Below, in pieces: positions 17,385 to 25,564 of a stretch of 64,000 nt of DNA. The DNA is from KACC-23026 sp963829575. GTDB lineage: Bacteria > Bacillota > Bacilli > Bacillales > Sporolactobacillaceae. The translations under genes were made by a program, and so were the position numbers. The stretch lies in the NCBI GenBank assembly GCA_963829575.1, contig CAWHJF010000012.1, positions 620,001 to 684,000 of the forward strand. Direction: 5' to 3'. The notes beneath the pieces are model-generated. The model was given only the letters and a program-made list of their open reading frames with translations, searched no databases and was not told the origin of the DNA. Within the stretch, counting starts at the first letter, position 1. Each line of letters opens with the position of its first letter.

Positions 17385-18112
17385 TTGATAAAACGTCACC
17401 GATCCCAATCTATTATCAGATCGAAGAAAGCATTAAAGAATTGATTGATAAAGGCGACTTGAAACCCGGCGACGCAATTCCTTCTGAAAATGAATACACC
17501 GAGTTGTTTGGGGTCAGTCGAATGACGGTCCGCCAAGCGATTACGAATCTGGTGAATTCCGGTTACCTGTATCGGCAAAAAGGGCGCGGAACATTTGTCG
17601 CCGAACGCAAAATTGAGCAAACGTTGGAAGGTCTGACCAGCTTCACAGAGGATATGAAAGCGCGAGGAATGACACCTGGAAGTCGGCTCTTGCAATTTAA
17701 GTGGCGCGCGGTTTCGGAAAAAACGGTTGCCAATGCCTTGCAGATTCCTTTGAATGAGCCTATTTATGAGATCCGCCGCATCCGTCTAGCCAACCAAATC
17801 CCTATGGCCTTTGAAACGACGTATTTACCGGCCAAACTCGTGAATGGGTTAACCGAAGAAATTGTGAAGGAGTCCCTGTACCACTACATCGAGACTCAAT
17901 TGGGTTTTCAAATTAAACATGCCACTCAAGAAATCGAAGCCGCCATCGCGCGTGACAATGAGCTGGATCATTTGGAAATTCCAGAAGGCGCTCCGGTGTT
18001 ACTCCTGCAACGCTTGTCCTATCTAGAAAATGACCAACCGCTTGAGTTGGTGAAATCCGTCTACCGTGCCGACCGCTACAAATTCTTAATTGATATGAAA
18101 CGCAGCCGGTGA
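17381..18112 (+). CDS. nagR: GntR/HutC-family transcriptional regulator of amino-sugar genes
   Basis: 243 residues. An N-terminal winged helix (about 8-75; PSENEYTELFGVSRMTVRQAI is the recognition region) is followed by a UTRA effector domain (about 90-235). This is the NagR/YvoA/DasR architecture; family members sense phosphorylated amino sugars. It is the last gene of the nagA-nagB-nagR operon, so it should control its own synthesis through the operators at 15256-15291. It ends only about 12 bp before repeat array 3 begins. Confidence 0.88.
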   Translation: MIDKTSPIPIYYQIEESIKELIDKGDLKPGDAIPSENEYTELFGVSRMTVRQAITNLVNSGYLYRQKGRGTFVAERKIEQTLEGLTSFTEDMKARGMTPGSRLLQFKWRAVSEKTVANALQIPLNEPIYEIRRIRLANQIPMAFETTYLPAKLVNGLTEEIVKESLYHYIETQLGFQIKHATQEIEAAIARDNELDHLEIPEGAPVLLLQRLSYLENDQPLELVKSVYRADRYKFLIDMKRSR

Positions 18113-18124
18113 GCGGGCTTGCCC

Positions 18125-18930
18125 GGGCGCAAGAAGGGTCTCGCGCACATGGTTGCTTGAATTTTTCCGGGTTTGTGTGCGCAAGCAAGGTCTCGCGCAC
18201 ATGGTCGCCTGGTTTTCCCCGGGTTTGTGTGCGCAAGCAAGGTCTCGCGCACATGGTTGCTTGGATTTTTCCGGATTTGTGTGCGCAAGCAAGGTCTCGC
18301 GCACATGGTCGCCTGGTTTTCCCCGGGTTTGTGTGCGCAAGCAAGGTCTCGCGCACATGGTTGCTTGGATTTTTCCGGGTTTGTGTGCGCAAGCAAGGTC
18401 TCGCGCACATGGTCGCCTGGTTTTCCCCGGGTTTGTGTGCGCAAGCAAGGTCTCGCGCACATGGTTGCTTGGATTTTTCCGGATTTGTGTGCGCAAGAAA
18501 GGTCTCGCGCACATGGTTGCTTGGATTTTTCCGGATTTGTGTGCGCAAGAAGGGTCTCGCGCACATGGTCGCCTGGTTTTCCCCGGGTTTGTGTGCGCAA
18601 GCAAGGTCTCGCGCACATGGTCGCCTGGTTTTCCCCGGGGTTGTGTGCGCAAGCAAGGTCTCGCGCACATGATCGCCTGGTTTTCCCCGGGTTTGTGTGC
18701 GCAAGAAGGGTCTCGCGCACATGGTCGCCTGGTTTTCCCCGGATTTGTGTGCGCAAGAAGGTCTCGCGCACATGGTCGCCTGGTTTTCCCCGGGTTTGTG
18801 TGCGCAAGCAAGGTCTCGCGCACATGGTCGCCTGGTTTTCCCCGGGTTTGTGTGCGCAAGAAGGTCTCGCGCACATGGTCGCCTGGTTTTCCCCGGATTT
18901 GTGTGCGCAAGAAGGGTCTCGCGCACAAAG
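18125..18930. repeat. Array 3: about 15 tandem units of 52 bp
   Basis: TCTCGCG recurs at 18139, 18191, 18243 and so on to 18917, with a few 51-bp steps. Each unit contains GTGTGCGC and, after about 12 nt, GCGCACA, giving a 7-bp hairpin. Two unit types differ in the linker (GGTTGCTTGGATTTTTCCGG and GGTCGCCTGGTTTTCCCCGG). The array separates the nag operon from the next same-strand operon. The same TGTGCGC word builds array 5 and the mini-element at 47.8 kb. Confidence 0.95.
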
Positions 18931-18991
18931 TTGTAAGTGTTTTCCTTAATTTGTCCTTTTTCAAAACCCTAATACTCAGGAGGTCACCACT

Positions 18992-19837
18992 ATGAAAATA
19001 GGTGTTATTGTAGATTCATTCCGCCTGCCAATCCGCGAGGCGATCCAAAAAGCCAAAACAATTGGTGCAGAAGGCATTCAAATGTATGCGGTATCAGGAG
19101 AGATGGCTCCAGAAAATTTGTCCGCCAAAGCCCGTGCCGAGTTGCTAGCCTATATCAAAGATAATGGGCTTGTCATCTCCGCGATTTGTGGCGACCTTGG
19201 CGGCCACGGCTTTGCGATTAAAGAAGACAATCCCAAGCGCATCGAACAATCCAAACGCATCCTTGATCTCGCAAAAGACCTAGAAACCGACGTCGTCACC
19301 ACACATATCGGTGTTGTGCCGGAAGACCCAACCCATGACCGCTACAAAGTTTTGGCAGACGCCTGCGAAGCGCTCGGCGACTATGCGGACCAAGTTGGTG
19401 GATCTTTTGCGATTGAAACCGGCCCAGAAAAAGCCACCGTGCTGAAAACGTTCCTCGATTCGCTTTCAAGTAAAGGCGTTCGAGTGAATTTTGACCCGGC
19501 CAACTTCATCATGGTTACAGGCGACGATCCTGTCCAAGGCGTCCATACGCTCAAGGACTACATCGTCCACACCCATGCTAAAGACGGCAATATGCTCAAA
19601 CAAACCGATCCAGAAATCATATATAATTTTTTTGCAGAAGGCGGCATCGAAGACCTTCGCCTAGAGGATTACTTCCTCGAGACACCGCTTGGCAAAGGCT
19701 CACTCGACTTTGCCCGCTACCACCAAGCGCTTCGCGACATCGGGTACAACGGCTTTTTAACCATCGAGCGCGAAGTCGGCGAGCACCCAGCGAAAGACAT
19801 CGAAGAAGCGGTCCGTTTCCTGAAAACCACGATCTAG
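18992..19837 (+). CDS. Sugar phosphate isomerase/epimerase, TIM-barrel
   Basis: 281 residues, start behind CAGGAGG. Xylose-isomerase-like TIM barrel (AP_endonuc_2 family): the acidic and His metal-binding positions appear in TTHIGVVPEDP, AIETGPEKA, VNFDPANF, HTHAKDGN and FLTIEREVG. Members isomerise or epimerise sugars and inositols. It heads a three-gene group with a MocA-type dehydrogenase and a second barrel protein, suggesting breakdown of a sugar or cyclitol. The exact substrate is not visible. No regulator or transporter lies within the group. Confidence 0.8.
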   Translation: MKIGVIVDSFRLPIREAIQKAKTIGAEGIQMYAVSGEMAPENLSAKARAELLAYIKDNGLVISAICGDLGGHGFAIKEDNPKRIEQSKRILDLAKDLETDVVTTHIGVVPEDPTHDRYKVLADACEALGDYADQVGGSFAIETGPEKATVLKTFLDSLSSKGVRVNFDPANFIMVTGDDPVQGVHTLKDYIVHTHAKDGNMLKQTDPEIIYNFFAEGGIEDLRLEDYFLETPLGKGSLDFARYHQALRDIGYNGFLTIEREVGEHPAKDIEEAVRFLKTTI

Positions 19838-19901
19838 TTTCAATTTAATTTTTTATAAAATAAAAGCGGGATCCCCGCCAATTCTAGGAGGCACACAAAC
19901 T

Positions 19902-20960
19902 ATGAAACAATTGAACATTGGTGTCATTGGAGCAGGTTCCATATCCGAGAGTCATATCAGCTCCTACGCAAACAACGCGCAAGTCAAGCTAGTCGCCATT
20001 TGCGACCTGAACCAAGCGCGTGCCCAGGGCAAAGCAGACAAATATGGTTTTGAAACGGTCTATACCGATTATCATGAGCTACTTGCCAACGACCAGATTG
20101 AAGCGGTCAGCATTTGCACATGGAACAATCTTCATGCTGAAATGGCCATTGCCGCACTAAATGCAGGCAAACACGTGTTAGTTGAAAAGCCACTAGCCAA
20201 AACGCTCGATGAAGCCTTGAAAATCCAGGAAGCTGTCCAAAAATCAGGCAAGACACTTCAGGTTGGGTTTGTCCGTCGCCATGCCGACAATGCCAAACTC
20301 GTAAAAAAGTACATCGACAATGGTGATTTTGGTGAAATCTACTACGGAAAAGCCTCCATTTTAAGACGACTCGGAAACCCGGGTGGTTGGTTTTCAGATC
20401 GCGAGCGTTCCGGCGGCGGTCCAGTGATTGACCTCGGTGTACATATCATCGACATTCTTTGGTATTTGATGGGCAAGCCGAAAGTCAAATCGGTTAGTGC
20501 GAACACGTACAACAAACTTGGCAACCGTAAAAACATTCAGAATCTCTCTTTTTATAAAGCAGCAGATTATGACCCATCTAAAAATACCGTTGAAGACCTC
20601 GCCAATGCGCTCATTCGGTTTGAAAATGGGGCGTCCATTATGGTGGATGTTAGCTTTACGCTTCACCTGAAAAAAGACGAGTCAGTAGTTAAATTGTTTG
20701 GTGAAAAAGGCGGCGCAGAAATTGAGCCTGAATTGATGATTGTCACGGAAAAATACGACACAATTATCAACGCCCACCCGCAAGTGGATACGTTAGGCTT
20801 TGACTTTATCGGGGCGTTCCAAAATGAAATCAACCATTTTGTGGAATCTGTTTTAAACGGAACACCGACGAATAGCCCAGTGGAAGACGGCGTTGAGATC
20901 ATGAAGATCTTAACTGCGATCTACGAATCAAGTGAAAAAGGGCTAGAGATTCAATTTTAA
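19902..20960 (+). CDS. Gfo/Idh/MocA-family oxidoreductase
   Basis: 352 residues, start behind CTAGGAGG. N-terminal Rossmann motif GVIGAGSISESH (about 7-18), the EKP motif in HVLVEKPLAK and a C-terminal MocA substrate domain with DLGVHIIDI. It is an NAD(P)-dependent dehydrogenase acting on sugars, cyclitols or derivatives. It follows the first barrel gene by 64 bp and precedes a second by 165 bp; all three probably act on one compound. A second, unrelated MocA-type gene lies at 49969. Confidence 0.85.
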   Translation: MKQLNIGVIGAGSISESHISSYANNAQVKLVAICDLNQARAQGKADKYGFETVYTDYHELLANDQIEAVSICTWNNLHAEMAIAALNAGKHVLVEKPLAKTLDEALKIQEAVQKSGKTLQVGFVRRHADNAKLVKKYIDNGDFGEIYYGKASILRRLGNPGGWFSDRERSGGGPVIDLGVHIIDILWYLMGKPKVKSVSANTYNKLGNRKNIQNLSFYKAADYDPSKNTVEDLANALIRFENGASIMVDVSFTLHLKKDESVVKLFGEKGGAEIEPELMIVTEKYDTIINAHPQVDTLGFDFIGAFQNEINHFVESVLNGTPTNSPVEDGVEIMKILTAIYESSEKGLEIQF

Positions 20961-21125
20961 TAGATCTAACGTCTGAAAATGAGAAATAGGAGCGGGCGCG
21001 AGCGGTTTTGAATCGGTTGGTGTGCCGAGAATATAAAGAAAGCGCACATAGCCAACAATGGGGGTCGCCTTTTTGGGCCCCCGAACCCCGCCACCTGTTC
21101 GATAAAAAAAGGAGATGCGCCAAAA

Positions 21126-21989
21126 ATGAAAATCGGATTAAGCACCTATAGTTTATTGCGCGAGATGCAGGCAGGGACGATGACGGTTTTAGATGTGCTG
21201 CAATGGACAAAGGATAATGGGTTTGAACATGCAGAGATTGTGCCATTGGGATTTGACCTAGAAAATAACCCCGAACTCGTGCAGGAAATCAAGGAAAAAG
21301 CCAACACACTTGGGCTTAGTTTATCCAATTATGCCATTGGGGCAAGTTTCCTAATGGACAGCGAAGCAGAGTATGAAAAAGAGATCGAACGCGTCATGAT
21401 GAATGTGGACATCGCACGTGATTTGGGGGTCAAACGCATGCGACATGACGTCGGTTTTCTTCCACCGAATGAAACAAGTGTGGTGCGCTTTGAACGGGAT
21501 TTGCCAAAAATGGTTGAGGCTTGTAGGCGCATTGCAGACTATGCGGCACAATTTGACCTCACAACGAGTGTCGAGAACCATGGTTTCTATGTCCAATCAA
21601 CCGAACGTGTGCAGCGGCTGATTGAAGCGGTGGATCGACCAAATTTTAAAACGATTGTGGACGTCGGGAATTTTCTTTGTGTGGATGAGGATCCGTTAGC
21701 TGCGGTTAAACGAAATCTACCTTATGCGTCTATGGTCCATTTAAAAGATTTTTATTATCGAAAAGATGGTGTTGATCGCGGTCCAGGTTGGTTTAATTCG
21801 GCGAACGGCAATGGGCTACGAGGAGCCATTGTGGGGCACGGCGACCTCCCAATGCAGGCGATTATTAAGGCCGTTAAAGAGTTTGGCTACGATGGAGACA
21901 TCTCGATTGAGTTCGAAGGGATGGAAGACCCGAAACAAGGCTCCAAACTTGGGCTAGATCTCGCTCAGAAAATGTGGGAATTGGCATAA
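21126..21989 (+). CDS. Sugar phosphate isomerase/epimerase, TIM-barrel (second)
   Basis: 287 residues, start behind AAAGGAG. Xylose-isomerase-like barrel: TSVENHGFYV, IVDVGNFLC, MVHLKDFYY, VGHGDLP and ISIEFEGMEDP carry the expected metal ligands. It differs clearly from the protein at 18992, so it is not a recent duplicate. The 165-bp spacer before it has a GGGGGTCGCC/GGGCCCCC hairpin, which could lower its expression relative to the first two genes. Role: carbohydrate catabolism, substrate unknown. Confidence 0.8.
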   Translation: MKIGLSTYSLLREMQAGTMTVLDVLQWTKDNGFEHAEIVPLGFDLENNPELVQEIKEKANTLGLSLSNYAIGASFLMDSEAEYEKEIERVMMNVDIARDLGVKRMRHDVGFLPPNETSVVRFERDLPKMVEACRRIADYAAQFDLTTSVENHGFYVQSTERVQRLIEAVDRPNFKTIVDVGNFLCVDEDPLAAVKRNLPYASMVHLKDFYYRKDGVDRGPGWFNSANGNGLRGAIVGHGDLPMQAIIKAVKEFGYDGDISIEFEGMEDPKQGSKLGLDLAQKMWELA

Positions 21990-22052
21990 TTTAGTAGGCG
22001 CGGTTCTTGAGCCTGTTGGAGGCGCGAAGAGAACCGCGTGTAAAGGGATGAG

Positions 22053-22081
22053 TTGTAAGCGCATACATTATTTTGTATAAT
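22053..22081 (+). promoter_or_regulatory. Sigma-A promoter overlapped by a cre-like box
   Basis: TTGTAA (22053-22058), 17-bp spacer, TATAAT (22076-22081). TGTAAGCGCATACA at 22054-22067 matches the CcpA cre consensus TGWAANCGNTNWCA at all but one defined position and covers the -35. Repression on good carbon sources is inferred. A GCGGTTCTT/AAGAGAACCGC stem lies just upstream. Confidence 0.6.
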
Positions 22082-22257
22082 GAAGAATAGTTAAGTGAAT
22101 TTTAAATATGAATTAAATAAATTGAAATTAAATGAGCGGAATACAGAGTAACCCTCACTCCAGAAGGCGTTTCTCAAGTAACGTGTGTACACCAAAGCAG
22201 CTTGAATGATTAAAAGGCGGTCGGAGTGACGAGAACACATGAAAGGGGGCGTGTCAG

Positions 22258-22632
22258 GTGCTGACGCCTGATCAACGAGCATGGCTTGATTTAATTAGAA
22301 AAGAAATCTCGTCACTCAAGACGGCCATTGAGACGGAACAAGCCTATGACCAAATTGAAGAAACCATTTATCAGCTTTTGATGGATTTAAACCGTGTGCG
22401 CCCTGAGCAAGAAGGAGAGGCACTGGTGCAAATCGGCTGGCAAGAGCTCGAGGACCGCGTCAATCGAGTGCGCCAATTTATTCAACTCAGAGTACCGAGA
22501 TTTATTTTAGAATACGAAATGAGATGGCTGAAGATCAAGATGGCGCATTTTGAACAACGGCTAAAGGGTGAGCTTCCAACACTAACCCCTGAAGAAATGA
22601 TGCTCAAAAATACAGATTTGTATGACCTTTAA
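22258..22632 (+). CDS. Hypothetical helical protein, 124 residues
   Basis: Starts at GTG 22258 behind AAAGGGGG. The protein is almost wholly predicted helix by composition, rich in Glu, Gln, Leu and Arg, without Cys, signal peptide or membrane segment. Features such as WLDLIRKEISSLKTAIETE and EDRVNRVRQFIQLRVPRFI suggest a coiled or bundle fold. I do not recognise the family. It has its own promoter with a cre-like box and its own terminator, so it is a real single-gene unit, possibly linked to carbon status. Confidence 0.65.
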   Translation: MLTPDQRAWLDLIRKEISSLKTAIETEQAYDQIEETIYQLLMDLNRVRPEQEGEALVQIGWQELEDRVNRVRQFIQLRVPRFILEYEMRWLKIKMAHFEQRLKGELPTLTPEEMMLKNTDLYDL

Positions 22633-22664
22633 ATTAACTAACTTGCGCAAAGGTTAAAAATGAG

Positions 22665-22725
22665 AAAAATAAGGTCCCTAGCGTCCGCACTTTAAAAGGG
22701 TGGGTGTCAGGGACCTTTTATTTTT
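22665..22725 (+). terminator. Terminator of the 124-residue gene
   Basis: AAGGTCCCT pairs with AGGGACCTT around a GC-containing loop; flanking A and T tracts extend the stem. T-tract on the plus strand. Confidence 0.8.
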
Positions 22726-22760
22726 AAAAAAAGAGACCAGCTGGGCAGAAGTCTGACGGT

Positions 22761-22900
22761 GATACGATAAAAATGGAGGAGGACTCGATTGACCGCGCCA
22801 CTCAAGCTCAGGAGCGCCGATGATTCGATTAAAACGAGCGTTGATTTTGATTAAAATGAGAGAGGATTCGATCAAACTTGAACAGAATTCGATCGAACGC
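22761..22900. repeat. Degenerate word repeat, GATTCGAT, about 21-bp spacing
   Basis: GATACGAT 22761, GACTCGAT 22782, GATTCGAT 22822, GATTTTGAT 22843, GATTCGAT 22865 and AATTCGAT 22886. Most steps are 21 or 22 bp (one is 40) and the DNA between the words is not conserved. It lies between a terminator and the metA promoter. Confidence 0.6.
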
Positions 22901-22955
22901 GCCCCCTCAAGCTCTGATGCCGGTCAATCAAAAGATAAATCTCAACCTCCATCAA

Positions 22956-22985
22956 TTGACGAATACCCCTAGTCTTGGATATGAT
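22956..22985 (+). promoter_or_regulatory. Promoter of metA
   Basis: TTGACG (22956-22961), 18-bp spacer, TATGAT (22980-22985). Transcription from here would begin near 22992, which excludes upstream in-frame start codons and supports TTG 23029. Confidence 0.65.
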
Positions 22986-23028
22986 AAGTTTGCATTCTTT
23001 TATTTGTAATGGTAAGGGGGAGATGTGG

Positions 23029-23937
23029 TTGCCTATTACGATTCCTAGGCTGTTACCCGCTCGGCAAATTTTAGAAACCGAAAACATTTTCATCATGGAT
23101 CATGATCGGGCTGAAATGCAGGATATTCGTCCATTAAATATTGTGATTCTTAACCTGATGCCCGAGAAGGAAAAAACCGAGACCCAGTTACTTCGTTTGT
23201 TGGGTAACACACCTCTTCAGGTTAATATTACCCTTTTGTACACCTCGACTTATGCGGCCAAAAATGTCAGCAAAAGTCACTTGAATCAATTTTATTCAAC
23301 GTTTAACGATATTAAACACCGTCGTTTTGACGGCATGATTATAACCGGCGCACCGATTGAAAAATTACCTTTTGAAGAGGTGAAGTATTGGCCGGAATTG
23401 ACAGAAATCCTAGAGTGGACAAAGACGCATGTGACGTCCGTGATGCATATTTGCTGGGGGGCACAGGTGGCGCTTTACTATCACTATGGAATTGATAAAG
23501 TTCAATTGGATGACAAAGTGTTCGGGATCTTTGAACACGATGTGGCGGATCACAATGTGCCGCTCCTTCGCGGCTTTGATGAACGTTTCTTAGCGCCACA
23601 CTCTCGCTATACCAATGTGGATGAGGACGCGCTCAACCAGAACGACCGGCTCGTCGTGCTGTCACGTACGGAAGAAGTGGGGCCGTTCATCATCATGTCA
23701 AAGGACAACAAACACATCATGCTGACCGGCCATCTCGAGTATGAATCCCAGACTTTGATGGAGGAATACAATCGCGATCAAGCAAGTGGAGTGGACACGC
23801 CGCTTCCATGTAATTACTTCCCGTATGATGATGATCGCCAGAAGCCGTTGAACCGATGGCGTTCCCATGCGCATTTGCTCTTCTCAAACTGGTTGAACTA
23901 TTATGTATACCAACAAACCCCTTACGAGTGGGAATGA
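23029..23937 (+). CDS. metA: Homoserine O-acetyltransferase (MetA family)
   Basis: 302 residues from TTG 23029. This start gives the family N-terminus MPITIP, puts AAGGGGGAG 6 nt upstream, and makes the numbering agree with E. coli MetA: catalytic Cys142 in HICWGAQ, His235 and Glu237 in GHLEYE. ATG 23023 has almost no spacing. The enzyme activates homoserine for methionine synthesis. Residue 111 is Glu (GAPIEKLPFEEV); work on B. cereus MetA showed that Glu111 favours acetyl-CoA whereas Gly111 in E. coli favours succinyl-CoA, so acetylation is expected. No SAM riboswitch is seen upstream. Confidence 0.9.
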   Translation: MPITIPRLLPARQILETENIFIMDHDRAEMQDIRPLNIVILNLMPEKEKTETQLLRLLGNTPLQVNITLLYTSTYAAKNVSKSHLNQFYSTFNDIKHRRFDGMIITGAPIEKLPFEEVKYWPELTEILEWTKTHVTSVMHICWGAQVALYYHYGIDKVQLDDKVFGIFEHDVADHNVPLLRGFDERFLAPHSRYTNVDEDALNQNDRLVVLSRTEEVGPFIIMSKDNKHIMLTGHLEYESQTLMEEYNRDQASGVDTPLPCNYFPYDDDRQKPLNRWRSHAHLLFSNWLNYYVYQQTPYEWE

Positions 23938-23966
23938 AAGCCATAGCAACACCCAGTTGGACGTTT

Positions 23967-24009
23967 CTTGTGATCGAAGGACTTTGATCACAAGGGATGT
24001 CTTTTTTTA
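23967..24009 (+). terminator. Terminator after metA
   Basis: CTTGTGATC pairs with GATCACAAG; a run of seven or more T follows 8 nt later, and GAC/GTC extends the base. Confidence 0.6.
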
Positions 24010-24107
24010 TAAAAAGGCGACTGTTTTGAAAAATGGGTACTTAGAATTCAGTACGATTTACACAATAAAAAACCGCCAACCATGAGCATAGGCTCCGGGT
24101 AAGCGGA

Positions 24108-24929
24108 TTATTGGGCTTGATTTGTTTTTTTGGCTTGAGTGATGACCTCGTAAGCGTGATGGATTTCTTTAATTTTCTGATTCGCCATGATAATAAAGTC
24201 CTTAGAGGCATTTTGATGCACGTAGCGATCCGGATGATGTTCTTTGATCAGGCGACGATAATTTTTCTTAATCGTGTCCAACGAATCGTGTTCGGAGCAC
24301 TCGAGAATTAGATAGTGGCGCGATACTTCCGGAATATACTTGGCACGAATCGCATCGAAGCTTTTAGACACCCTGAATTCCTTGGTTGCAAACGAGAGGA
24401 TCGCTTCCTGCCGCTCATCTAAAGGATTGTCCGCGAGTGCAATTTGAAAAAGGTCATCTAAGACCCTGAGGCGCTCGTCCTCATTTCTAGAAAGTGTTCG
24501 ATGAAGTTTTTGAATTATGGATTCATAGCCCACCATCGACTGCTTAGCTTCATTAAACAACTCACGGATTTTAAAAAGCTGTCGTTCATCCGGCCGATAG
24601 TGTGTCTTTATAAGTCGATCCACCACACGAATCTCCCGTTTGGTGACCACGCCGTCTGACTTCGTCACTTTTGCAAACAATTCCACCATGAGCCGTATCT
24701 CAGGCGTCACATGATGATCAATTTTATGCACTAAGCCCAATTTTATTTCATAGCCCTTATGACAAGATGGACAATGCCACAGCCCGTCATGAGAAAACGT
24801 ATGCTTGGTTTTACAATATGGACAAGTCACCTTAAGTGGATGGGATGAAGGGTCCGTTTTGAATAGCAAATCCTTAAGAAGGCTAAACACAGCGATCACG
24901 ATAAGAAAAATAAAGATCAAATTAATCAC
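24108..24929 (-). CDS. Membrane-anchored TerB/DnaJ-domain protein (DjlA-like)
   Basis: 273 residues from GTG 24929 behind GGAGGAGGG. Order: one N-terminal transmembrane segment (2-20), a four-Cys zinc ribbon (Cys36, 39, 53, 56), a TerB-like helical domain (about 75-195) and a C-terminal J domain with HPD at 232-234. This resembles the DjlA plan (membrane anchor, TerB, J domain) with an added zinc ribbon. J domains stimulate DnaK, here presumably at the membrane. No chaperone gene is adjacent; the client is unknown. Confidence 0.8.
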   Translation of the reverse strand: MINLIFIFLIVIAVFSLLKDLLFKTDPSSHPLKVTCPYCKTKHTFSHDGLWHCPSCHKGYEIKLGLVHKIDHHVTPEIRLMVELFAKVTKSDGVVTKREIRVVDRLIKTHYRPDERQLFKIRELFNEAKQSMVGYESIIQKLHRTLSRNEDERLRVLDDLFQIALADNPLDERQEAILSFATKEFRVSKSFDAIRAKYIPEVSRHYLILECSEHDSLDTIKKNYRRLIKEHHPDRYVHQNASKDFIIMANQKIKEIHHAYEVITQAKKTNQAQ

Positions 24930-25370
24930 TTAAAGGGATCCCTCCTCCGTCTTTAAAATGTCCATCCAAAATTCATCTCATTTAATTTAAGCAGATTCAT
25001 TCCAATCCATGCTCATTATCTGTGATGTTTCTAATCTTCGGTTTATTAGCATGCCCACCATTTAAAAATGTATCCAAACTTTCCCTCATTATACTAAAAA
25101 GTGTCTGACATTACGACAGAGTGCCTGACTTTATTTTAACGCAAATACGAACATACGTCTTAATTAAACGTTTGTTTAAAAGTGGGGTGAGAACGGATTG
25201 GGATGAATTGTGAAATGAGGCCGGTTAAAAAACGAGGAGACAGTTGTGCGGAGCCAGAATAGCGGAACCACATGGACATAAATTTCGAAAGACGACCACG
25301 AGATTCCGCTATTTGACACTCCTGACATACCACCAGGCATTAGGTTGAGAATGAGCAAAGTCGATTGCCT
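24930..25370. other. Spacer without recognised gene
   Basis: AT-rich spacer. It contains one inverted word pair, AATAGCGGA (25258-25266) and TCCGCTATT (25305-25313), like the degenerate elements elsewhere in the window, and direct GTGTCTGAC/GTGCCTGAC words near 25100. No coding potential seen. Confidence 0.5.
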
Positions 25371-25520
25371 TCAAATATAAGGATGGAGGGTCGTTCGGCG
25401 ATCTAAGTTTTGGCCGTGAAGTTCTTGTAAACGTAAGCTGTGCTCATGATTTTTTGCACTATAAGTGGGTTTACGGACGTCGATCATAAGAGTGACAGCG
25501 AGCAGATTCAATTTAATCAT
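25371..25520 (-). CDS. Possible small protein, 49 residues
   Basis: ATG 25520 (or GTG 25523) follows GAAGGG in the minus-strand message about 45 nt after the stop of the HTH/F1-like gene, and the frame runs to TGA at 25371-25373. The peptide starts MIKLNLLAVTLMIDVRK and is otherwise basic and His/Leu-rich; no family is recognised. Position behind the upstream gene and a ribosome site favour translation; short length and lack of homology knowledge make it uncertain. Confidence 0.25.
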   Translation of the reverse strand: MIKLNLLAVTLMIDVRKPTYSAKNHEHSLRLQELHGQNLDRRTTLHPYI

Positions 25521-25564
25521 CACGCTTCAGCCCTTCTCAAAATTTTTTTAAAAACCGAGACACT

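Noticed and set aside
17913..18995. Cys/Ala/Arg- and Phe/Gly-rich open frames over array 3
   Set aside because: Same repeat artefact; they also run into nagR or the next gene in a wrong frame.
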